Positions 10,644-19,480 of a stretch of DNA of 64,000 bases are shown in pieces. Both the position numbers and the translations under genes were made by a program. How positions within the stretch are numbered: position 1 is the stretch's first letter; every line of letters starts with the position of its first letter. This DNA comes from Streptomyces sp. ADI96-02 (GTDB taxonomy: Bacteria > Actinomycetota > Actinomycetes > Streptomycetales > Streptomycetaceae), in contig NZ_ML123034.1 in assembly GCF_003846185.1 (NCBI RefSeq), positions 2,448,248-2,512,247 on the forward strand. Reading direction: 5' to 3'. The notes beneath the pieces were generated by a model. It made no database searches. It saw nothing but the letters and a program-made list of their open reading frames with translations, and was not told the DNA's origin.

Positions 10644-11021
10644 TCAGGAGTCGGGTGAGCGGAGCACCCGCAGGTGGCCCCGGCGGGCCACCTCCACCGG
10701 GTCGGCGGAGCGGGGGCCCCGGCCGCCGCCGTCGGCTCCGCGCTCGCGGGGCCGTGCCGCTTCCCGTACCGCGTTGGCGAGGGCTTCGAGGTCGTCGCCG
10801 CTGGGGTGCGCGGGGGCCGATCCGTCGGAGAGCCGGACCACTTCCCAGCCCCGTGGCGCGGTCAGCCGCTCGCTGTGCTCGGCACAGAGGTCGTAGCAGT
10901 GGGGCTCGGCGTAGGTGGCGAGCGGGCCGAGGACCGCAGTCGAGTCGGCATAGACGTACGTCAGTGTCGCGACGGCAGGGCGGCCGCACGCGGTGCGCGA
11001 ACAGCGACGTACAGGGCTCAC
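10644..11021 (-). CDS. DUF3499 family protein
   Basis: A 125-residue protein with start GTG 11021. The N-terminal 50 residues carry the family's Cys/His pattern (RRCSRTACGRPAVATLTYVY, then HCYDLCAEH), which looks like a metal-binding knuckle. The C-terminal half is Arg/Gly-rich and less ordered. No biochemical function is known for DUF3499. Its position directly upstream of manB is conserved in actinomycetes in my recollection. No obvious Shine-Dalgarno sequence precedes the GTG, so a leaderless mRNA is possible. Confidence 0.85.
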   Translation of the reverse strand: MSPVRRCSRTACGRPAVATLTYVYADSTAVLGPLATYAEPHCYDLCAEHSERLTAPRGWEVVRLSDGSAPAHPSGDDLEALANAVREAARPRERGADGGGRGPRSADPVEVARRGHLRVLRSPDS

Positions 11022-11398
11022 GATGTTGGACGGTACCGCACTCTTGAGCGGGCTGCGACGACTCTCCCTCGGGTCACCCTGCCGTGTCGGCCGGTGGTCC
11101 GTGGCCCGGGCGGCGGCCGGACGGCCACCCTGACCTGCGCCGCGACGCGGGCGCGACGGCCACGCGGAGGCCGCTGGGATCGCCGGACCCGGTGGATGGT
11201 CACCTCGGGCGAGTCGTCGATGATCGGATCACACGCCTGAAAAGGGCTCATCCTTGGCCGGAATGTTCAACTGCGGACATCCCGAACAGGGCTCCGGACC
11301 GCCCCGGGGCCGTCCCACGCGGTCCCGCGTCGTCCCCTGTCCGTCCCGTGTCGCCGTCGCCGACGGGTCGTCCGGTCGGGCGTTACGCTGCGTCGGTG
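11022..11398. promoter_or_regulatory. divergent intergenic region, no gene seen
   Basis: A 377-bp spacer between the DUF3499/manB transcript (minus) and the metallopeptidase-family gene (plus). It must hold promoters for both directions, but I could not assign a convincing -35/-10 pair. No RNA gene or repeat was noticed. Confidence 0.4.
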
Positions 11399-11830
11399 AT
11401 GGACAGCTCCGTACCTTCCTCCCACCCGTCCGAGCCGCGGCCCCGGCGTCGCGACCGTCATGGCCGCGGTATGCGCGGGCCGGTCGCGCCGCCGCAGGTG
11501 CCGCTGTCGGTCAGCCGGGGCGAGACGTTCCGCGACCTGGTCCAGGACTCGGTGGAGCGGCTGGAGCGGCGCTGGCCCCAGCTGGCCGAGGTCGACTTCG
11601 TCGTCATGGACGTGCCGGGCACTCCGGAGGAGGTCGTTCCGCTGGGCAGCGCCCTCTCGGCCGCCAAGGGCCGGCCCGCGCAGATCGTCGTCTACCGGCG
11701 TCCCGTCGAGATCCGCACCAAGAGCCGCGACGAACGCGCCCTGCTGGTGCACGAGGTCGTCGTGGAGCAGGTCGCGGAGCTGCTGGGGCTCGCCCCCGAG
11801 TCGGTCGACCCGCGGTACGGGCAGGACTGA
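11399..11830 (+). CDS. metallopeptidase (zincin-like, DUF1025) family protein with degenerate motif
   Basis: A 143-residue protein from ATG 11399. It has a disordered Pro/Arg-rich N-terminus (about 35 residues), then a compact domain: SRGETFRDLVQDSVERLERRWPQL, DFVVMDVPGTPEE, and QIVVYRRPVEIRTKSRDERALLVHEVV. The family is a minimal zincin whose usual signature is HExxH. Here the site reads HEVVVEQ, so the second zinc-ligand histidine is replaced by Val and hydrolytic activity is doubtful. It stands alone between divergent and convergent neighbours. Confidence 0.8.
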   Translation: MDSSVPSSHPSEPRPRRRDRHGRGMRGPVAPPQVPLSVSRGETFRDLVQDSVERLERRWPQLAEVDFVVMDVPGTPEEVVPLGSALSAAKGRPAQIVVYRRPVEIRTKSRDERALLVHEVVVEQVAELLGLAPESVDPRYGQD

Positions 11831-11950
11831 GGTCCGTCCCCCGGGGGGAGCGCCTGGTCGGCACCGCCCCCGGGCCGGGGACGGTCCGGCGTGCGGCCCG
11901 GGTCGGGCGGCGGCAGCGGGTGGAACGGCGGCGGGTGGAACGGCGGTCGG

Positions 11951-13501
11951 TCAGTCGTCCAGGACCGAGAGGTCCTGCCGGGCCGCCGGGACCCGTACCG
12001 TGCCGCCGTCGTCGGGCAGCGTCTGCACGGTGAACATCTTGACGCCGCCTCCCGGGACCATGAGGGTGCGCGAGGCGTGCACCGGGCCGCCGGAGACCGT
12101 CTCGACGGTCAGCGCGTACGTGCCCTTGAGCCCGGCCGGAGGGGTAGGCGTGACGGCCATGGTCGTGCCGGCCTTGACCGTGTACGTCGCGACGGCCGGC
12201 TCGCCGCCCCCGCTGCCCGCCGACGCGGTGACCTTCACCCGGGCCCCGGCGGCGGGCGCGGTCAGGGAGAGCGTGGAGCCCTTGGCCCGGTTGTCGGTAA
12301 CGCTCGCCCGCGCTCCGACCGGCGCGGTGGCGGGGATGTAGGCGATCTCCTGCCCGGCCCCGGTGCCCCGGACCACGCGCAGCGCGGCCACGATCTCCGT
12401 CGCCCGGTTCTTCTCGACGGGGATCAGGCGCAGGGATCCGGCCTCGCCGCGGGTGACGTCCCTGAGGTCGGCGGTCGCCGTCATCCCCGACTTGATGTGG
12501 AGGGTGTCGTTCCCGGCCGGGGAGAACGTGGACGTCTTGCCCATGAGCTGGACCTTCACGTCCGCGTCGTCCTCGCCGGGCGCGTAGGCCACCAGCTGTA
12601 CGGAGGTGGCGTCGGCCGGGATGCCGGGCATCACGAGCGAGGCGGACGGGTCCTCGGAGGCGGTGAGCCAGTCCGTGCCCGCGGACTCGTCGGCGGTCCT
12701 GATCACCGCGCCGATCCGTCCGGAACGGGTGGTGACGTGGGCGGTCAGGTCCTTCACCGCGTCCGGGGTGAGCGTGGAGAGCAGGAGCGCGACGCTGGAG
12801 CGGGCGGGCACGGTGATGCCGTCGCCCACGTCGGACTTGAGCGCGCCGCCGGGGCCGTACAGCTCGATGTCGGCGACGGCCGCGGCGTCGTCCGGGTTGG
12901 TCAGGTGCACGTAGTCCTGGCGGGACTTCGCGGTGCTCGCGCCCGGGAACCAGAAGTCGGTGTCCGGGGCGGTGCAGCCGACGCCGAGCAGGCCGCGGGC
13001 GGTTCCCGCGGTGATCGTGGTGGTCTGCTGGGCGGCCCAGCCGGGGGCGAGGCGGCCGGTGGCGGTGCCGACGAGCGCCGGGGCGTCGGAGCCGTCGGCC
13101 TCGGCGGTGACCGGTCTGCCGGGCTCCCGCACGGCGAGGACCGGCTTGTCGGCCTTCTCCTTCGCCTTCTTCGCGGCTTCCTCGGCCTTCTCGCTCTTCT
13201 CCGTCCTCTCCGGGTCGGTCCCGGCGTCCTGCTCTTCGTCGAGGACCGGCAGGGCCGGCTTCAGTTCGGCGGCGCCCTCGGCCCCGCCGCCCTTCCCCGC
13301 CGGGGTGAAGGAGGTGTACCGCGTCTCCGCGAGGTCGGAGCCGCCGGGCGCCGGGCAGACCAGGCTGGAGCGCTCCACCGGCAGGACGGAGGCGGTCGTC
13401 GCCTCGGTGGCCGGGTCGCCGGGCTCGGTCAGCGAGGCGACGCCGGTGACGGCGGCCAGCGCGACGGCGGCGGCGATGAGGGACAGGTGGGTGGACTTCA
13501 C
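11951..13501 (-). CDS. DUF5719 family secreted/membrane-anchored protein
   Basis: A 516-residue protein starting GTG 13501, overlapping the glycosyltransferase stop by four bases (GTGA), so translation is coupled. An N-terminal signal or anchor segment (THLSLIAAAVALAAVTGVASL, residues 4-24) is followed by a Lys/Glu-rich low-complexity stretch (about 75-140). Beta-rich repeats typical of DUF5719 come next, such as ARGLLGVGCTAPDTDFWF and SSVALLLSTLTPDAV. The function is unknown; the coupling implies it works at the cell surface with the glycosyltransferase. Two 15-bp direct repeats sit just past its stop (11916-11945). Confidence 0.85.
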   Translation of the reverse strand: MKSTHLSLIAAAVALAAVTGVASLTEPGDPATEATTASVLPVERSSLVCPAPGGSDLAETRYTSFTPAGKGGGAEGAAELKPALPVLDEEQDAGTDPERTEKSEKAEEAAKKAKEKADKPVLAVREPGRPVTAEADGSDAPALVGTATGRLAPGWAAQQTTTITAGTARGLLGVGCTAPDTDFWFPGASTAKSRQDYVHLTNPDDAAAVADIELYGPGGALKSDVGDGITVPARSSVALLLSTLTPDAVKDLTAHVTTRSGRIGAVIRTADESAGTDWLTASEDPSASLVMPGIPADATSVQLVAYAPGEDDADVKVQLMGKTSTFSPAGNDTLHIKSGMTATADLRDVTRGEAGSLRLIPVEKNRATEIVAALRVVRGTGAGQEIAYIPATAPVGARASVTDNRAKGSTLSLTAPAAGARVKVTASAGSGGGEPAVATYTVKAGTTMAVTPTPPAGLKGTYALTVETVSGGPVHASRTLMVPGGGVKMFTVQTLPDDGGTVRVPAARQDLSVLDD

Positions 13502-16500
13502 TCGGACTCGCCTCGCGATGCGTTACCGGTCTGCCACGGGGCCTGGCCCGGGGCCGGGGGGTCGACGTGCTCGCCGTTCCCGGCGGGATGGTCGGGATCG
13601 GGGTACTGCTGCGGCTGTTGCCGCCCGGTGTACTGCCCGTACTGGTCGTACTGGTCGTGCTGCTCGTACTGGTCGTGCTGCTCGTACGGGCCGCCGTGCG
13701 GAGCGCCGTCGCCCTGCCCGTCGTACTGCTGTCGGGGCGGCTGCTGCTGTCCGTACGGGTCCGGGGCCGGGTAGCCGCTCGGGTCTCCGTAGCCGCCGGG
13801 GTATCCGGCGTTCCGCTGCTGGTACGGGTCGTCGCCGTACGCGGTGTGATCGCCCTGCGGGTACGGGGCGTTGTAGTCGCCGCCGCCCTGTTGCCGGCCG
13901 GTCCACTCGTCGTACCGCTGCTGGCGCGGAACGGCCGCGTAGCCGCCGGAGGCGTCCTGGGCGTCGTGGCCGGGCGGAGCGGCGTGGCCGGTGGCCGTGT
14001 CGTAGCCGGGCTGGGTCCCGTAACCGGAGGGGTCGGCGTACGGATCGCCGGTCTGCTGGGCGGGGATGGCCGGGGCGTACTCCCCCGGGTCTGCCGCAGC
14101 CGCTTGTCCGGGGCCGTGCGCCGCGCCCGCGGTGGCGGGCTCCGGTGCGCCGGGGCCCGGGTCGCGGGGGCCGTCCTGCGGGTTGTGCTCGCCCGCGGCT
14201 TCCGCCTGGGCGGCGGCACGCAGCCGGCGGGCGCGCCGTCCCTCGCCGTCGGCCGGCTCCTCGGCGGGGACGGGGGCCTCCTCGGGCAGGTCGTCGTCGA
14301 TCTCCCGGCGGCGGCCCGGCAGGGCCATGACGATCAGGACGACGACGAGCGCGGCCTGGGTCCAGATCCAGGCGGAGTGCGTGATCGGGGCGTCGTACGC
14401 GAGGTCCAGACGGCCGCCCTCGGCGGGCAGTTCGAAGCCCTGTGCCCAGCCGTCGACGGTCTTGGCCGTCAGCGGCTTTCCGTCCAGAGTGGCCCGCCAG
14501 CCGGGGTCGGCCGCGTCGGCGATCCTGAGCACCCGGCCGGCCGCGCCCGCGGGGATCTCCGTGCGGGCCTCGACGGCGAGTGAGCCGACGGGGACGCGCT
14601 CGCCCTCGCCGGACGCCGGGACGATCATGACGCGCGCCACCTGGCGGTCGACGCGCCACAGGGCGCTGCCGTCGAGCTGGCTGAGGCGGCTGAGGCCGGG
14701 GGTGGTGTCGAGGACGCGGCTCATCCGGCGGGGCGCGCCGTCGCGGACGAGGACGTACCGGATCGCGAACCCGCTGAGCTGGGTGCCCTGGTCGGCGCCG
14801 GAGCCCGCGACCAGGTTGGCGACCACCTTGTCGAGGTGGCTGTTGCCGCCGCCAGCCTCGGTCAGTTCGGCGTCGCCGAGCCGGACGCCGGATCCGCGGA
14901 CCAGGCTGTAGGCCACCGACTCGGACGAGGTGCCGCCGAGGACGAGGGTGCGCGGCTGGTCGCGGGTCGTGCTCTCCTCGGCCACGAACGCCGGCACCTG
15001 TACGGGGTCGCGGCGCTCCAGTGGGCCGTCCGCGCCGCCGATCATCCAGCCGAACGCGGCCAGGACCGGGGCCAGGCCGGCGGCCAGCGCGATCAGGACC
15101 GCGACGGGCTGACGCCAGCCGAAGCTCTGCTCGGCGACCCGGATGCGGGCCCCGTCCGCGCCCACCAGGGCGGCGGCGATCAGCGCGATGCCGTAGACGA
15201 GGGTGGCGGGTCCGGCCCAGGCCGATTGGTTGGCGAAGGCCGCGAAGAGCAGGGCGACGAGCGCGACCGCCCAGGCGGACCGCACCGCGAACTGCCGTTC
15301 GTCGCGCAGCAGGGCGGCGAGCGCGGCGAGCACGATGCCGAGGAGCAGGACGCCTCCGGCGGCGTTGGGGCCGCCGGGGCTGAGGGAGAGGAGGTCGAGC
15401 GCGGAGGCTCCGCCCGTGCCGATGTCCAGGCCGGCTTCGTCCAGGAAGGCGGCCGGGTTCGTCAGGAGGGTCAGCGACCAGGGGGCGAGGACCAGCATCG
15501 GGGTGCCGACGGCGGCCAGGAAGCGCAGGGCGTACGCCGTGATGTCCCTCCGGCGGAGCACCAGCACGCCGAGGCCGAGGACCGCGGCGAGCGGCCAGAC
15601 GACGGGGGTGAACGCCGTCGTGACGGTGAGGAGCAGGGTGTACGCCCAGGTCGCGCGCCAGCTGCCGCGTGTCGCGTCGGGGCCGCCGCCGGACCGCAGT
15701 CCGTGCGCGGCGACGCCCGCGCGGGCGATCAGCGGCAGCAGCACGAGGAGGACGGCGGTGCCGAGGCGGCCGGTGGCCAGAGCTCCGGTCGCGGCGGGCA
15801 GGAAGGCGTACGCGACGCTCGCCCAGGCCCGCAGCAGCCTCGACGGGAGCAGCGGCCGGGAGGCGAAGTACGCGGTGAGCCCGGCCAGCGGGACCGAGCA
15901 GATGAGCAGCAGGCCGACGGCGAGGCCGGTGGAGCCGAGGAACAGGGCCGACAGGCCGGCGAGCATGGCCAGGTAGGGCGGTGCGGTCTGGGTGCCGCCG
16001 GTGCCGACGGTGTGCCAGGCGTCCGCGTAGCGTCCCCACAGCTCGCCGACGCCCTCGGGCGCGGGCAGGAGTGCTCCGCCCGCCAGTGCGCCGCCGCCGA
16101 GCAGGTTGCGGCAGGCGATGAGGGAGACGACGAGGAGCAGGAGGAAGAGGAGGGGGCCGGGCTTGCGGCCGATGCGCTTGAGCCGGGCGAACTGGTCGAC
16201 TTCGAGGAAGTCGGCGTCGTCGCCGCCGGGGCCGGACTCGACGGCTCCGTGCCGTGAGCCTCCGGTGTCGGTGTCCGCACGGCCGCCGAAGTTGCCGGCG
16301 ACCTGGTCGACGGTGGCCCGGACGGTGGCGCCGGGCGGCGGGAACAGGGCGCGCAGTTCGGCCGCGTCGACGGCGCCCTTTCCGCGGCTGCGGCGCGCGG
16401 CGAGGATGCGTCCCGGCCGCAGGAGGGTGCCGAGCAGGCCGGTGACCTCGTCGAGCGCCTGGCCCGGCACCTTGCCGACCAGGTACGCGAGGGTGCGGAG

Positions 16501-17478
16501 CAGGGTGCCGACGACGAGCCGGATCAGGATCCAGGGCAGGGCCTTGGCCCGCGCGTTGACGAGCATCGTGTAGACCGCGCCCGCCTTGTCGACGCGGTGC
16601 GGGCCGACGACCGACCGGCCGGCGCAGTCGATGGGGCGGCGCTCGCGTGCGGACGCCTCGGCGTGCCGCAGGACGGCGTCCGGGGCGACGAGGACCCGGT
16701 GGCCGGCCAGGTGGGCGCGCCAGCAGAGGTCCACGTCGTCGCGCATCAGCGGGAGTCCGCGGTCGAAGCCGCCCAGTTCCTCGTACACGTCGCGGCGGAT
16801 GAGCATGCCGGCGGTGGAGACGGACAGCACGGTGCGGACCTGGTCGTGCTGGCCCTGGTCCTGTTCGCGGCGGTCGAGTCCGGTCCAGCGGCGTCCGCTG
16901 TTGGCGATGGAGACGCCGACTTCGAGGAGTTGCTTGCGGTCGTACCAGCCGCGCAGCTTGGGTCCGACGATCGCGGCGTGCTGGTCGGTGTCCACGACGC
17001 GCAGCATCGCGGCGAGCGCGTCCGGTTCGGGGGCGCAGTCGTCGTGGAGCAGCCAGAGCCACTGCACCGGTTCGCCGTGGGGCAGTTCGGGCAGGTCGTA
17101 GTTCTCGTCGACCCAGGTCCGGCCGACGGGGTCCCAGCCGCCGGGGCGCTTGAGGTACGGCAGGTCGTCGGGGGTCGGTTCGCCCGCCGTGCGCGCCGCC
17201 TCCTCGACGGCGGTGCCGAAGCTCGTACGGCGTGCGAGGTGCAGGACGCGTTCGCCGCCGAGCGCCTCGGTGACCAGCCGGGCGGAGTCGTCGGCGCTGC
17301 CGGTGTCGGCGGCGACGACGTTCTGTACGGGGCGTTCCTGCCCGAGCAGCCCGGCCAGTACGTCGGGCAGCCAGCGGGCGCCGTCGTGGGAGACGAGCAC
17401 GGCGGTGACGACGTGCCGGGGGAACTCTGGGGCGGCGGCGACCGCGTTCGGCGCCGCCGAGTGGCTGTGCACGGACAT
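13498..17478 (-). CDS. large membrane glycosyltransferase (GT2 domain plus multi-helix membrane domain)
   Basis: A 1326-residue protein beginning MSVHSHSAAPNAVAAAPEFP, with GGAGGG upstream of ATG 17478. Residues about 20-330 form a GT-A glycosyltransferase 2 domain (VVTAVLVSHDGARWLPDVL, LLHDDCAPEPDALAAML, and an acidic RDDVDLCWRAH). Residues about 480-860 contain a dozen hydrophobic segments, followed by a soluble domain and a final helix near 1095-1115. The last 200 residues are a Gln/Gly/Tyr/Asp-rich tail. The architecture suggests transfer of a lipid-linked sugar to an envelope polymer; the substrate is unknown. It overlaps DUF5719 by GTGA and lies downstream of whiB in the same orientation. 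Confidence 0.9.
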   Translation of the reverse strand: MSVHSHSAAPNAVAAAPEFPRHVVTAVLVSHDGARWLPDVLAGLLGQERPVQNVVAADTGSADDSARLVTEALGGERVLHLARRTSFGTAVEEAARTAGEPTPDDLPYLKRPGGWDPVGRTWVDENYDLPELPHGEPVQWLWLLHDDCAPEPDALAAMLRVVDTDQHAAIVGPKLRGWYDRKQLLEVGVSIANSGRRWTGLDRREQDQGQHDQVRTVLSVSTAGMLIRRDVYEELGGFDRGLPLMRDDVDLCWRAHLAGHRVLVAPDAVLRHAEASARERRPIDCAGRSVVGPHRVDKAGAVYTMLVNARAKALPWILIRLVVGTLLRTLAYLVGKVPGQALDEVTGLLGTLLRPGRILAARRSRGKGAVDAAELRALFPPPGATVRATVDQVAGNFGGRADTDTGGSRHGAVESGPGGDDADFLEVDQFARLKRIGRKPGPLLFLLLLVVSLIACRNLLGGGALAGGALLPAPEGVGELWGRYADAWHTVGTGGTQTAPPYLAMLAGLSALFLGSTGLAVGLLLICSVPLAGLTAYFASRPLLPSRLLRAWASVAYAFLPAATGALATGRLGTAVLLVLLPLIARAGVAAHGLRSGGGPDATRGSWRATWAYTLLLTVTTAFTPVVWPLAAVLGLGVLVLRRRDITAYALRFLAAVGTPMLVLAPWSLTLLTNPAAFLDEAGLDIGTGGASALDLLSLSPGGPNAAGGVLLLGIVLAALAALLRDERQFAVRSAWAVALVALLFAAFANQSAWAGPATLVYGIALIAAALVGADGARIRVAEQSFGWRQPVAVLIALAAGLAPVLAAFGWMIGGADGPLERRDPVQVPAFVAEESTTRDQPRTLVLGGTSSESVAYSLVRGSGVRLGDAELTEAGGGNSHLDKVVANLVAGSGADQGTQLSGFAIRYVLVRDGAPRRMSRVLDTTPGLSRLSQLDGSALWRVDRQVARVMIVPASGEGERVPVGSLAVEARTEIPAGAAGRVLRIADAADPGWRATLDGKPLTAKTVDGWAQGFELPAEGGRLDLAYDAPITHSAWIWTQAALVVVLIVMALPGRRREIDDDLPEEAPVPAEEPADGEGRRARRLRAAAQAEAAGEHNPQDGPRDPGPGAPEPATAGAAHGPGQAAAADPGEYAPAIPAQQTGDPYADPSGYGTQPGYDTATGHAAPPGHDAQDASGGYAAVPRQQRYDEWTGRQQGGGDYNAPYPQGDHTAYGDDPYQQRNAGYPGGYGDPSGYPAPDPYGQQQPPRQQYDGQGDGAPHGGPYEQHDQYEQHDQYDQYGQYTGRQQPQQYPDPDHPAGNGEHVDPPAPGQAPWQTGNASRGESE

Positions 17479-17750
17479 CGAGGTACGGGCCCTCCGGCCG
17501 GGTCCGGGGGCGTATCCCCGGGGGCTGCATCGGTGTACACGCGTGCCCCGGCGGGGCGTTGGCGCGTCTCGGACGGGGCCCCACACTAACGGTACGGATA
17601 CGTGGTGGTGGCCCCGAGCGCGTGAAGGCCCCGGTCGCGGACGTGCTGACGGCCCGTGGTCCGGCCCCTCTGCGCGAGGGGCGGGCGAACGGGCCGTCGG
17701 CGGGAGTGCGGGGCGGCTGCCGCCGGTGGCGGTGGCGGTCGCGACAGGGC

Positions 17751-17840
17751 GTCCTGGGGACGGGACGTCCTGGGAGCGGTACGTCCTGGGAGCGGTACGT
17801 CCTGGGAGCGGTACGTCCTGGGAGCGGTACGTCCTGGCGG
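17751..17840. repeat. 16-bp tandem repeat array in the whiB-glycosyltransferase spacer
   Basis: One diverged and four identical copies of gtcctgggagcggtac (17767-17782, 17783-17798, 17799-17814, 17815-17830), preceded by a variant at 17751-17766 and followed by a partial copy to 17840. The array lies in the 490-bp gene-free spacer 17479-17968, which shows no other structure besides the glycosyltransferase upstream region. Confidence 0.9.
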
Positions 17841-17968
17841 CCGGGCGGGCCGCGTCGGGGTGGTACGGGGCGGGGCCGTCGGGCAGAGCCGTCGGGCGGA
17901 GCCGGGGTGGGCCGGTGCCGGCCGGAGTGGTGCTTCAGGTGTGGCAGGGGCGCGGGGATTCGCGCCCG

Positions 17969-18232
17969 TCAGATGGCGGCCTTCTTGAGACGCCGCCGTT
18001 CACGCTCGGAGAGCCCGCCCCAGATTCCGAAGCGTTCGTCGTTGGCGAGGGCGTATTCGAGGCATTCCGAACGCACCTCGCAGGCGAGACAGACCTTCTT
18101 GGCCTCGCGGGTGGAACCGCCCTTCTCGGGGAAGAAGGACTCGGGATCGGTCTGGGCGCACAGTGCGCGCTCCTGCCAGCCGAGTTCCTCGTCCGCGTCC
18201 TCGACCAGCAGTTGCTGGAACAGCTCGGTCAT
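17969..18232 (-). CDS. whiB: sporulation regulator WhiB (Wbl family iron-sulfur protein)
   Basis: An 87-residue protein from ATG 18232, MTELFQQLLVEDADEELGWQ, identical in length to S. coelicolor WhiB and very close to it from memory. Four cysteines that bind the [4Fe-4S] cluster are visible: one in ERALCAQTDP and three in KKVCLACEVRSEC. The GIWGG turn and the basic tail ERERRRLKKAAI follow. WhiB acts with WhiA to switch on sporulation septation (established for Streptomyces). The frame is open to 18331, but a good promoter lies in that extension and the 87-residue form is standard. It stands as a single gene, with a long leader region on one side and tandem repeats on the other. Confidence 0.97.
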   Translation of the reverse strand: MTELFQQLLVEDADEELGWQERALCAQTDPESFFPEKGGSTREAKKVCLACEVRSECLEYALANDERFGIWGGLSERERRRLKKAAI

Positions 18233-18301
18233 GTGCGCCCCTCGTCTGTCTCTTGCGTCCCGTGGTCCGGCCCTTGCCGACGGCCGAACGACACGAGTGA
18301 A

Positions 18302-18331
18302 ATTACAAGTGTGTAGCTCCAGGCCAGTCAA
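18302..18331 (-). promoter_or_regulatory. candidate whiB promoter
   Basis: On the minus strand TTGACT (18331-18326) and TGTAAT (18307-18302) are separated by 18 bp, close to the vegetative consensus. Transcription would start near 18295, giving a leader of about 60 nt before the whiB ATG. Confidence 0.55.
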
Positions 18332-18928
18332 GCGAGGATCTGCTATCGGCCCAGGGATTCACTCTGCGGAACCAAGCGTATGCGGAAAGTGTCCAAATCG
18401 CCAAAAACCTGACATATGCCACCGGCGTCGCCATGACGCACCTTCTCCGGCCTTCTCCTGCTGAAGACGATCGAAGGTGCCCATACGTTGCGATTCGATC
18501 ACTGAAGCGACCAAGATCACAGTCAGATCACGGGGTCTCAACCATGTTTGGGCACACGGCTGATGCGCCATGTCTCCGCGCAGGCGGGCGCGCAAACCTT
18601 TCTTCCTGCGAGGCAACCGGAAGAGGTGAAAGATTGCCCCCAAATCGGGCATCGAGTTGACAGAGGTGCACCTGAGCCGGTCTCCTGGACCGCATGTCAG
18701 CGATCGCAGCGATGCACGTCACCCACGTCCGTGGGTTCCGCAGCGCTGTCCAGGCCCGCTGTTGCTGTTCCAGCTGTCACAGCTGTTGAAGCCCTAGCGC
18801 TCCAGCTCTGATCCAGCCTCCTTGCTCCCGCGTTTCTCCCGTAGCCCGTCAGCCCTGGCGCGGGCTGCTCACGCTCATCGCGACTCCCCCGCACGCGCAC
18901 CCCCCATGCCGAGGAACCACCGCACCCC
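18332..18928. promoter_or_regulatory. large whiB / cysteine dioxygenase divergent region
   Basis: About 600 bp without a convincing gene between whiB (minus) and the cupin gene (plus). Local AT content is higher around 18380-18420 and 18480-18560. The length fits the multi-input control expected for whiB, and the promoter of the cupin-cofD-fbiB operon must also lie here. I could not assign further sites with confidence. Confidence 0.4.
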
Positions 18929-19468
18929 ATGAACAGCGACAGCGACCTCCAGATCGCCGGCGACATCCTTGAGGTCCAGCACCTCCTGCGCCCCGCCCGC
19001 GAGCATCCCTCCACCGTCTCCGAATTCGTCGGCCTCGCCCGATCCATCGCCGCGGACCGCGCTCGATGGGCCGGTCTCGTCCGGTACGACAGCACCACCC
19101 GCTGGTACCACCGCCTGCACACCGTTCCGGCGGCTCCCGGCTCCGCCCGAGCGGAGGAGACACCGCTCGGCTACGAGGTGTGGCTGCTCAGCTGGGTGCC
19201 GGGCCAGGGCAGCGGACGCCACGACCACGGCCGTTCCGCGGGCGTGCTGACGGTGCTGGATGGCGAGTTGACCGAGCACACCGCGAGCGGGACCCGCACG
19301 CTCGGACCCGGGGCGCAGCGCGTCTTCGCGCCCGGCTACGTCCACGAAGTGGTCAACGACTCGCTCGAACCCGCCGTGAGTCTGCACGTCTACTACCCGG
19401 GCCTGACCGAGATGCCCATGCACCCGACGCAAAACGCCCCGACGGCCGTGGATGTCGTACCCGCCTGA
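18929..19468 (+). CDS. cysteine dioxygenase family cupin protein
   Basis: A 179-residue cupin of the type I cysteine dioxygenase family, which oxidises cysteine to cysteine sulfinate using iron and O2. The iron-ligand motif RHDH (His98, His100) and a third His in GYVHEVVND (His139) are present. So is the HVYYPGL segment that carries the active-site tyrosine. It begins at ATG 18929 and ends 12 nt before cofD, so it is the first gene of the F420 operon. Substrate identity is inferred from the family; related actinobacterial cupins may use other thiols. Confidence 0.88.
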   Translation: MNSDSDLQIAGDILEVQHLLRPAREHPSTVSEFVGLARSIAADRARWAGLVRYDSTTRWYHRLHTVPAAPGSARAEETPLGYEVWLLSWVPGQGSGRHDHGRSAGVLTVLDGELTEHTASGTRTLGPGAQRVFAPGYVHEVVNDSLEPAVSLHVYYPGLTEMPMHPTQNAPTAVDVVPA

Positions 19469-19480
19469 CAAACTGCTGCC

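Noticed and set aside
13523..17584. Very long second open frame on the same strand as the glycosyltransferase
   Set aside because: Its translation is dominated by Arg/Pro/Gly with no domain, whereas the chosen frame has a clear GT2 domain, membrane helices and a GTGA coupling.
17751..17840. CRISPR array
   Set aside because: The repeats are directly contiguous with no spacers, and no cas genes are present; it is a simple tandem repeat.
18332..18928. Additional gene between whiB and the cupin
   Set aside because: Short frames exist but have no ribosome binding site, poor codon bias and no recognisable product; the region is better explained as regulatory.
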